Below are positions 57,897 to 64,000 of a stretch of DNA of 64,000 nucleotides, in pieces; the first letter of the stretch is position 1, and each line of letters starts with the position of its first letter. The notes under the pieces are model-generated. The model saw nothing but the letters and a program-made list of their open reading frames with translations. It was not told the origin of the DNA and did no database searches. Origin of the DNA: Brevibacterium antiquum (lineage in GTDB: Bacteria; Actinomycetota; Actinomycetes; Actinomycetales; Brevibacteriaceae). The position numbers and the translations under genes are program-made. The stretch is from positions 62,001 to 126,000 of the forward strand of contig NZ_JABASX010000002.1 of NCBI RefSeq assembly GCF_016107655.1, read 5' to 3'.

Positions 57897-58460
57897 TCGG
57901 TCGAGGAACGCCAGGCTGCGGTCGAGGAGCAGCTGTGCGCTGTCCTCTCGGTAGTCAGCGACCAGCGGATCGCTGAAGAGGTGGCTGCCGCCTGGGTAGA
58001 GGAAATACTCCGCCTGTGCCCCCGCTCGGGCAGCTGACTCCAGCAGAGTCTGTGGCGCAACTGCGTCTCTCCACTCGTCATCGACGGAGAAGTGGATCTG
58101 GACGGGCACATTCTCCTGCCATCGCGTGGGCTTGGGGAAGCCGCCGCCGTGGAAGAGGAGCGCGCCGCGTGCCCGCGCGTCGTTCTTGCCCAGCTGCTGG
58201 GCGATGCCGGCCCCGAGGGAGAGCCCGGCGAAGACGATCTCACCGGTCAGGTCAGCACAGGCCGCGGCTGCCCGATCGACGAGTCGAGAGAACCCGACGT
58301 CCTGCGAGTGACCGACCCCGGCCTCGGCGGTGGTGAACGTGCGTCCCTCGTAGACATCGGGGGCGAGCACGGTGTGCCCGGCGGCTCTGTAGCGATCGGC
58401 GATCGCTTCGATGCCGGGAGTCTTGCCCAGCGCGGAATGGAGCAGAACGAGGGTTGCCAT
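57891..58460 (-). CDS. Dienelactone hydrolase family protein
   Basis: A 189-residue alpha/beta hydrolase. The nucleophile elbow is GLSLGAG with Ser rather than the Cys of true dienelactone hydrolase. The acid residue is in FSVDDEWRDA and the catalytic His in GGSHLFSD. The length suggests a small esterase; the substrate is unknown. The stop lies inside the last unit of the 12-bp minisatellite. Confidence 0.85.
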   Translation of the reverse strand: MATLVLLHSALGKTPGIEAIADRYRAAGHTVLAPDVYEGRTFTTAEAGVGHSQDVGFSRLVDRAAAACADLTGEIVFAGLSLGAGIAQQLGKNDARARGALLFHGGGFPKPTRWQENVPVQIHFSVDDEWRDAVAPQTLLESAARAGAQAEYFLYPGGSHLFSDPLVADYREDSAQLLLDRSLAFLDRV

Positions 58461-58515
58461 GGAGATCTCCTGGTGTCTCAGTTGAATACAGCTCTGCCGA
58501 GGCTCGAGGTTTGTC

Positions 58516-60081
58516 TCAGCGGCTGCGGCCGTGCGGGATGGCGAAGGAGTCGGCCTGTGCCGTCTCCCAATCGGCAGCCCATTCAGCGGGAGCGCCGTTG
58601 ATCAGTTCGCCGGGCTTGAGCCAGTCGTAGAGCCGAGCGTAGGACCAGGACTCAGACTCCGAGACATTGCGACGCAGCATCGTCGGTTCCAACTCATCCG
58701 GATGGGCCACGCCCATCGAAGCCATCAGGCGCACGGCCTCGGTGACAGTGCCGTCGTGGTAGTTCTTCACGCGAGTCGACTTGTCGGGAACATCGATGGC
58801 GCGAGCTCGACGAGGATCCTGCGTGGCCACGCCGACGGGGCACTTGCCTGTGTGGCAGACCTGAGCCTGAATGCAGCCGACGGCCATCATCATGGCGCGA
58901 GCTGCCATCGTGAAGTCGGCGCCCTGGATGAGTCGCTTGACGATGTCGGAACCGGCCGCGATCTTCCCTGCCGCACCGATCTTGATGCGATCCCGCAGTC
59001 CCGCACCCATGAGCGCGTTGTGGACGATCATCAGGCCCTGCGTCAGGGGCAGGCCGACGTGGTTCTCGAATTCGAGCGGCGCAGCTCCCGTGCCGCCTTC
59101 AGAGCCGTCGACGATGATGAAGTCTGGAGTGATGCCGGTCTCGACCATTGCCTTGCAGATACCGAGGAATTCGGTGCGCGAACCAACACAGAGCTTGAAA
59201 CCGGCAGGCTTGCCGCCCGAGAGCTTTCGCATCTGCTCGATGAACTGCAGGAGCTCGATCGGCGTCGAGAACACGGTGTGGTTCGGTGGGCTGACACAGG
59301 TCTTGCCGACGGGAATGCCGCGGATCTCTGAGATCTCCTCGGTGACCTTCGGGCCGGGCAGGACGCCGCCGAGGCCGGGTTTGGCACCCTGGGAAAGCTT
59401 GAGTGAGACCATCTTGACCTGTGGGTCCTGTGCCTTCTGCGCGAAGACGTCCGGAGCGAATTCGCCCTCGGGGGTTCGGCAGCCGAAGTAGCCGGTGCCG
59501 ATCTCCCAGATCAGGTCGCCGCCGAACTCCTGGTGGTAGGGCGTGATCGAGCCTTCTCCGGTGTCCTGGGCGAACCCACCCAGGGCCGCGCCTTTGTTGA
59601 GCGAGCGCACCGCATTGTCACTCAGCGATCCGAAGCTCATGGCCGAGACGTTGAGAAGCGAGATGTCATAGGGCTGTGTGCATTCCGCACCGCCGACACG
59701 GATCCGCGGGGGAGTCGGGGAGCTCGTGATCGGAACCGTGGAGTGCATGAGGGCCTCGTAACCCGTGCGATTAACATCGCGTTCAGTGCCGAAGGCGCTT
59801 TCGGAGTGCTTGCCTTTGGCGCGTTCGTAGATTATTGCGCGAGTGTTGCGATTGTACGGACGGCCATCCCAGTTCCGCTCGATGAAGTACTGCTGGATCT
59901 CTGGGCGAATCGACTCGAGCAGATACCGTGCGTGACCGGCGACCGGATAGTTGCGCAGGATCGAATGCTTCTTCTGGGTCACATCCCAGGCGGCGAGGGC
60001 GCCGAGGCCGAGCGCTGAGACGGCGGCAGCGGCCTGAGCCACGCGCTTTCCTGTTGAGTCTCCTCCGAGCTGACTGACCAT
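58516..60081 (-). CDS. FMN-binding glutamate synthase-like oxidoreductase
   Basis: A 521-residue protein equivalent to the central and FMN domains of glutamate synthase (GltB), without the glutaminase domain. The N-terminus has one helix (about 12-32). The [3Fe-4S] cluster motif GCIQAQVCHTGKCPVG and the FMN-site segments VDGSEGGTGAAPLEF and KIGAAGKIAAGSDI are present. Relatives act as membrane-bound FMN oxidoreductases of unknown substrate. It lacks a GltD partner here. Confidence 0.88.
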   Translation of the reverse strand: MVSQLGGDSTGKRVAQAAAAVSALGLGALAAWDVTQKKHSILRNYPVAGHARYLLESIRPEIQQYFIERNWDGRPYNRNTRAIIYERAKGKHSESAFGTERDVNRTGYEALMHSTVPITSSPTPPRIRVGGAECTQPYDISLLNVSAMSFGSLSDNAVRSLNKGAALGGFAQDTGEGSITPYHQEFGGDLIWEIGTGYFGCRTPEGEFAPDVFAQKAQDPQVKMVSLKLSQGAKPGLGGVLPGPKVTEEISEIRGIPVGKTCVSPPNHTVFSTPIELLQFIEQMRKLSGGKPAGFKLCVGSRTEFLGICKAMVETGITPDFIIVDGSEGGTGAAPLEFENHVGLPLTQGLMIVHNALMGAGLRDRIKIGAAGKIAAGSDIVKRLIQGADFTMAARAMMMAVGCIQAQVCHTGKCPVGVATQDPRRARAIDVPDKSTRVKNYHDGTVTEAVRLMASMGVAHPDELEPTMLRRNVSESESWSYARLYDWLKPGELINGAPAEWAADWETAQADSFAIPHGRSR

Positions 60082-60188
60082 GGGGAACCGACCTTTCCTT
60101 GAGCTTCTTCGGTCTGTGCTTGATGCGAGCCTAAACCGAGAACACGGGGATTTCAGGAAAGGGTGGGCTAAATTTCCGACCGTCTGGC

Positions 60189-60629
60189 TCAGAGTAGTCG
60201 TGTGAGCAGCGCCTGGACCAGTTCATCGAGCTGGAGGGAGTAGCCGATGATGAGGAGGAAACCTGTGGCAATCCACGCGACTTCTTTCCAGGAGTCGTAA
60301 CCGCTGAGGGGGCGGTTGTCGTAGCGAAGTCCGCCGGCCATGACGATGACGAGGTCGATGACCCACCACAGGCCCAGTCCGCCGAGGCTGACCAGCTTGA
60401 GCCCGCCGGTGAGGAAACGTCCCGTGTAGAGGCGGTCGGCACCGAGGAATCCCAGCAGGAGCGATAGGAGCCAGGTGACGAAGAAGGAGCGGTTGGGATG
60501 ATTGCGCTCGGCCTCATTGTCGGAGTTCGGTCGTTTCATGGAACCCGGACGTTCAAGGGAATCAAGGGAATTGATGGGGCCGAAGGGGTCGATGGAGGGC
60601 AGTTCGGGGACCAGAGGCGACACGGACAC
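60189..60629 (-). CDS. TM2-domain membrane protein
   Basis: A 146-residue protein. The first 45 residues are polar and Pro/Ser/Asp-rich. The TM2 domain follows (about 46-100: FFVTWLLSLLLGFLGADRLYTG and GLGLWWVIDLVIV), with two helices joined by a short loop, and a third helix is near 115-133. TM2 proteins have unknown roles in bacteria. The GTG start at 60629 has GGAGAAC upstream. Confidence 0.85.
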   Translation of the reverse strand: MSVSPLVPELPSIDPFGPINSLDSLERPGSMKRPNSDNEAERNHPNRSFFVTWLLSLLLGFLGADRLYTGRFLTGGLKLVSLGGLGLWWVIDLVIVMAGGLRYDNRPLSGYDSWKEVAWIATGFLLIIGYSLQLDELVQALLTRLL

Positions 60630-60803
60630 GGTGTTCTCCTTCTCTTGCGTCGCCGTTCTCCGTGAAGCGAGCGACGTGATGTGATCGACATGCCGCGGAG
60701 AGCCGGGGGATGGGCGTCAGGTGAGGGACCTGAGTACAGCCTAGGAAACACGTGAGTGTTCGCGCATTGGGGTTTTCCCCAGTATCGGCATAGCGTTGGA
60801 TCT

Positions 60804-62024
60804 ATGAGTACTGGTGAGCCGAGCGCGACGAGTACTCGGCGAACCATCGTGGCGGTGTTCCTGGCCGGAGTCTCGGTCTTCCTCGTGCTCTATGAGACGC
60901 AGGGACTGCTCCCCGCCATCCGCGGCGCCTACGACATCGACGCTCCCACAGCGAGCCTGACGGTCTCCGCCACCAACGTTGCCATGGCCGTCTTCCTCAT
61001 CCCGTTCTCCGTGCTCGCCCCGCGCATCGGGCATGCCAGGCAGATCGCCGGCGGGGTGGTCCTGGCCGCGCTCCTCGCGCTCATCCTGCCGTTCATGCCG
61101 AGCCCCGAACTGCTCATCGCCGTCCGCTTCCTCCAAGGCGTGGCGATCGCCTCGGTGCCTGCCACCGCAATGGCCTATCTTTCGCTGCGGCTGCCGGCTC
61201 AGGCACTGCCCGGCGCGATCGGCGTCTACATCGCCGGCAACACGATCGGCGGACTCGCCTCCCGGCTCCTGACCGGTCTTGCCGCGGAGGGCCTCGGCTG
61301 GCACGGCGGCCTGGCGTTCACCGCGGCAGTCTCTCTGGTCTTCGGGCTCATCGTGGTCTGGCTGCTCCGCCACGATCTCTTCACCACCTCACGAGTGATC
61401 GCCGCCCGCGAATCCTCGGCGACCGCGGACACCGCACAGCCACCTCGGCGGGCGACCATTCCGCTGGGATCGGGGCTGTGGCGGATCTACCTCACCGGCT
61501 TCCTGTGCATGATCGTCTTCGGCGGGTCCTTCACGATGCTCGGCACTCGGCTGCAGCACGATCCCTGGCGGCTGAGCGAAGGCGCGGTCGCACTGTTCTT
61601 CCTCATCTACCTCGTCGGCACCGTTGTCACCACGTATTACGGTCGGTTGGCCACGAGGCTCTCGCGCACCTCGTTGACACTGATCGGGATGGTCACAGCA
61701 CTTGTCGGCGCCGGACTCACTCTCGTCGATCAGCTGCCGGTGATCGTCATCGGCATGTCCCTGCTCACCGGCGGCTTCTTCCTCGGCCACACGGGCGCAT
61801 CCGCGTCAGCCAGCGCCTCACGGCCCGGTGTCGACTCCACCCGATCGGCGGCCATCTATCTCACCGTCTACTATCTGGGCACCAGCCTGGGCGCCTGGCT
61901 GTCGGCGGTTCTGTTCACCGATTTCGCGTGGCCGGGCGTGGTTGTCATGTGCATGACCTCATTGTTCGCCGTTCTGATCTTGACGTTGACCGGGGCTTCG
62001 ATAGGGTTCAAGAAACGCAGCTGA
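60804..62024 (+). CDS. MFS transporter (YnfM/arabinose-efflux-like)
   Basis: A 406-residue major facilitator with about 12 helices. ATNVAMAVFLIPFSVLAPRIG holds the family loop after helix 2, and GVYIAGNTIGG is in helix 5. It belongs to the drug:H+ antiporter group; the substrate is unknown. I chose the ATG at 60804 (MSTGEPSA), because the frame upstream is not protein-like. The ribosome site is weak, so leaderless translation is possible. Confidence 0.85.
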   Translation: MSTGEPSATSTRRTIVAVFLAGVSVFLVLYETQGLLPAIRGAYDIDAPTASLTVSATNVAMAVFLIPFSVLAPRIGHARQIAGGVVLAALLALILPFMPSPELLIAVRFLQGVAIASVPATAMAYLSLRLPAQALPGAIGVYIAGNTIGGLASRLLTGLAAEGLGWHGGLAFTAAVSLVFGLIVVWLLRHDLFTTSRVIAARESSATADTAQPPRRATIPLGSGLWRIYLTGFLCMIVFGGSFTMLGTRLQHDPWRLSEGAVALFFLIYLVGTVVTTYYGRLATRLSRTSLTLIGMVTALVGAGLTLVDQLPVIVIGMSLLTGGFFLGHTGASASASASRPGVDSTRSAAIYLTVYYLGTSLGAWLSAVLFTDFAWPGVVVMCMTSLFAVLILTLTGASIGFKKRS

Positions 62025-62056
62025 TCATTCGTTCAGCTTTGGAACCGGAGGACTTC

Positions 62057-62911
62057 ATGCCCCACGCAGCACATTCGAACGTCACCTATACAATCGACCG
62101 GGGCGTCGCCCATGTGGAGATCGACCGCGCCGAGAAGCTCAACTCACTGACCAGAGAGGTGTTCGAAGACCTCGTCGAGGTCGGCCTCGCGCTCAGGGAA
62201 TCGACTGAGGTCAGGGCCGTCGTGCTCTCCGGCCGCGGGCGGGCGTTCAGTGCTGGCCTGGACTTCACCGAGATGTCCAGGCTCGCGGAGGAAGGCACCG
62301 CGACGACCTCCGCCGAGGCGGGTGCGGGGTCCGAGTCATCGACCGAAGGCGCCGTCGACGTGGGTGAGCGGCTCGGGTCCGCTCGGGCACTGGCGCAGAA
62401 AGCCGTGCACGTGTGGTCCCTGATCGAAGTTCCGGTCATCGCCGGACTCAGGGGTCCGGCGCTCGGCGGTGGGATGCAGATCGCGCTGGGCACGGACATC
62501 CGCATCGCCGGACCCGACGTCCAGCTTTCGCTGATGGAGATCAAATGGGGGATCATCCCGGACATGTGCGGGACTCAGCTGCTGCCGCGCCTGGTCGGAC
62601 CCGGAACGGCGAAGAAGCTCATCGCCACAGGCGAGGCCATCGGCGCCGAGGAGGCGCTGCGGATCGGTCTCGTCGAAGAGCTGGCCGAGGACCCGGTCGA
62701 GCGAGCTCTCGAACTTGCCGCCGACATCGCGGGGAAATCACGCTCGGCACTCGTGTGGGCGAAGAAGCTCGTGGACCTCTCCTATGAGGCTGACCTGGCC
62801 ACGGGCCTCGATGCAGAGCAGGAGGCGCTGGCCTCCCTGATCGGCACCGACGAGCAGCGCGAGGTCGTCACAGAACGGCTGGCGCGCATGGCCAAGCGGT
62901 CGAAGGGCTGA
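62057..62911 (+). CDS. Enoyl-CoA hydratase/isomerase (crotonase) family protein
   Basis: A 284-residue crotonase. The oxyanion-hole residues are in FSAGLDFTEM and PALGGGMQIAL. Of the two catalytic Glu residues of true hydratases, the first position is Glu (LMEIKWG) but the second, in AKKLIATG, is Lys. The 30-residue insertion rich in Ala/Ser/Glu (about 78-110) is unusual. A hydratase of standard mechanism is therefore doubtful; an isomerase, thioesterase or other crotonase reaction is possible. It has CCGGAGGAC upstream of ATG 62057. Confidence 0.82.
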   Translation: MPHAAHSNVTYTIDRGVAHVEIDRAEKLNSLTREVFEDLVEVGLALRESTEVRAVVLSGRGRAFSAGLDFTEMSRLAEEGTATTSAEAGAGSESSTEGAVDVGERLGSARALAQKAVHVWSLIEVPVIAGLRGPALGGGMQIALGTDIRIAGPDVQLSLMEIKWGIIPDMCGTQLLPRLVGPGTAKKLIATGEAIGAEEALRIGLVEELAEDPVERALELAADIAGKSRSALVWAKKLVDLSYEADLATGLDAEQEALASLIGTDEQREVVTERLARMAKRSKG

Positions 62912-62990
62912 GGCGCAGCGATGCAGTTGTGATGTGCGGGCTGCTCAGCTGACGGCCCGCCGCGGCTCAGCCGTGACGACCCTGCGAGGC

Positions 62991-63698
62991 TCAGCCGTGC
63001 TTGCCGGGGAACTCCGGGCGGACCGGGTCGATGCTCCGGTCGGATCCGACGACCTCGGCGACGGTGTCGAACATGTCGAGCTCGCGCATGAGCACGAGTG
63101 TCGGGCGCATCAGCTTCAGACGCTCCTCGGCTTCGGCGGTCAGGATCTGGGCCACCGACATCCATTCACTCGAATGCGCCTCGGTGGTCTGATGATGGGC
63201 CGACTCAAGGTCGCCGGCCGAGAGCGCGTAGAAGTAGGTGTCGAATCGCTTCGGTCGCCCCGCCGGGGTCACCCAGTTCGCCCACGGCTTCAGCCCTGCC
63301 GGGTCGAGCACGGCTCCTGTCTCCTCTTCGACCTCACGCACAGCGGTGGCAAGCAGGATGCGCCAACCATCGGCCACCTCGGCGATGGTGGAGTCCTTCC
63401 ACGCTGCCTGATGACTCTGCGGATCGGGGACCGCGATGGAGGCCGCGGTCTGCTCATCGATGGGATCGACGCGGCCGCCGGGGAAGACGACGACGCCGGC
63501 TGCGAAGTCCATCGTCGATACCCGGTGCTGGACGAAGACCTCGAGCCCGGTGGCACCGTCGCGGATCATGAGCACGCTGACGGCGGGCTTGATCGGCACG
63601 GCCGAGGGGTCGGGCACATCGGGTCCGCTGCTGGAGGAATCGGCGAGGTCCGAACGGTCGGACCCCTCGGGGGAGATATCTCGAATCACTGTCAGCAC
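62991..63698 (-). CDS. Nudix hydrolase
   Basis: A 235-residue Nudix enzyme. VVVFPGGRVDPIDEQ starts the box and, after an insertion of about 30 residues, AVREVEEETGAVLD gives the REXXEE core that binds the metal. That insertion within the box region is the mark of the NUDT7/CoA-type and related subgroup. The substrate could be a nucleotide sugar, CoA or related diphosphate. Start is GTG 63698 with GCGAAGG upstream. Confidence 0.85.
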   Translation of the reverse strand: MLTVIRDISPEGSDRSDLADSSSSGPDVPDPSAVPIKPAVSVLMIRDGATGLEVFVQHRVSTMDFAAGVVVFPGGRVDPIDEQTAASIAVPDPQSHQAAWKDSTIAEVADGWRILLATAVREVEEETGAVLDPAGLKPWANWVTPAGRPKRFDTYFYALSAGDLESAHHQTTEAHSSEWMSVAQILTAEAEERLKLMRPTLVLMRELDMFDTVAEVVGSDRSIDPVRPEFPGKHG

Positions 63699-63922
63699 CT
63701 TCGCTTCTGTGTCTGGTCGTCACCTTCCATTATGACTCTGACTGTTGTCCTCGACGGAGGTGGGGTGGGCTGCTGGGGCGATCTCCTGAGGATTCGTGCG
63801 GCAGGATACGATGGTGCCAGATGAGAACGACGACGAATTTCTCAGGGCAGCTTGGCTCTGGTGCCTGGGTGTCTGAGCGCGGCACCGGGCGTTGACGGCC
63901 CGAAGACCGGAAGAGTAAGGAC

Positions 63923-64000
63923 ATGACCGGATTGGAGAACTATCTTTTCTTCTCAATCGATCAGGCGTGGCCGAACTGGCTGATTGTCACCCTTCTGGCG
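63923..64000 (+). CDS. Start of an unidentified gene (partial)
   Basis: An open frame starting with ATG 63923, preceded by TAAGGA, runs to the end of the window as MTGLENYLFFSIDQAWPNW and seven more residues (LIVTLLA). The stretch is hydrophobic at its end and may be the first helix of a membrane protein. Nothing more can be said. Confidence 0.6.
   Translation, partial: MTGLENYLFFSIDQAWPNWLIVTLLA

Noticed and set aside
57536..58243. Minus-strand open frame with a Gly-Ser repeat stretch
   Set aside because: The repeat is the 12-bp minisatellite read in a non-coding frame, and it overlaps the dienelactone hydrolase in a different frame.

Overview
The window is high-GC DNA, densely packed with genes, and reads as a chromosomal segment of an actinobacterium. 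A Brevibacterium-like organism is my best guess: the protein families are typical of Actinobacteria, GTG starts are frequent, and there is an oleA/oleBC/oleD long-chain olefin cluster with the OleB-OleC fusion known from Micrococcus and Brevibacterium relatives. That assignment is inference. I found no rRNA, tRNA, transposase, integrase or CRISPR array.

Layout. 1-6953 (+): the end of a Mrp-type Na+/H+ antiporter operon (mrpA end, mrpC-G) that runs through overlapping stop/start codons into an OmpR-type response regulator, a histidine kinase and a lipoprotein. 6998-10976 (+): an S9 peptidase, nagA, and an isochorismatase-fold protein whose active-site loop is replaced by an Asp/Ala-rich insert. 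11086-13862 (+): a copper/haem-peroxidase group (His/Met-rich membrane protein, PCuAC lipoprotein, Tat-exported DyP peroxidase) behind a 17-bp dyad. 13869-17762 (-): ogt and a glycine-betaine type ABC importer. 18166-22667: alpha/beta hydrolase, aroD, small membrane proteins, pabC and a ferritin-like/VIT metal transporter.

23079-28746 (+): a sortase-anchored M28 peptidase, a DUF3817 protein, a flotillin-like protein and a CDF metal exporter. A frameshifted remnant of an isopropylmalate/tartrate dehydrogenase follows at 28797-29010. 29129-37792: MenC-like enolase, FkbM methyltransferase, M20 peptidase, glutamate-cysteine ligase-like enzyme, cupin, AhpD-like protein, aminotransferase and EamA exporter. 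37823-42753: SmtB-type ArsR regulator, a lysozyme-fold membrane protein, and a HEAT-repeat/MerR-HEAT gene pair behind a textbook MerR dyad, then an LssY_C membrane protein. 42881-46973: SRPBCC protein, a divergent MarR regulator and His/Asp/Gly/Arg-rich protein sharing an operator-rich intergenic region, and prpE.

47235-54223: a fatty-acid desaturase and a ferredoxin on + converge on oleD, oleBC and oleA on -. This is a complete head-to-head olefin pathway (OleA condenses two acyl-CoAs, OleD reduces, OleC makes the beta-lactone, OleB decarboxylates it). 54351-63698: membrane protein, SDR, an AbiEi/DUF559-like gene flanked by a 50-bp direct repeat, a 12-bp minisatellite, dienelactone hydrolase, glutamate-synthase-like oxidoreductase, TM2 protein, MFS transporter, crotonase and Nudix hydrolase. 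A new gene begins at 63923 and runs off the end.

The most system-like observations are the HEAT/MerR-HEAT pair with its dyad, the MarR/low-complexity pair with its operators, the degenerate isochorismatase-fold protein, and the repeat-flanked AbiEi-like gene.
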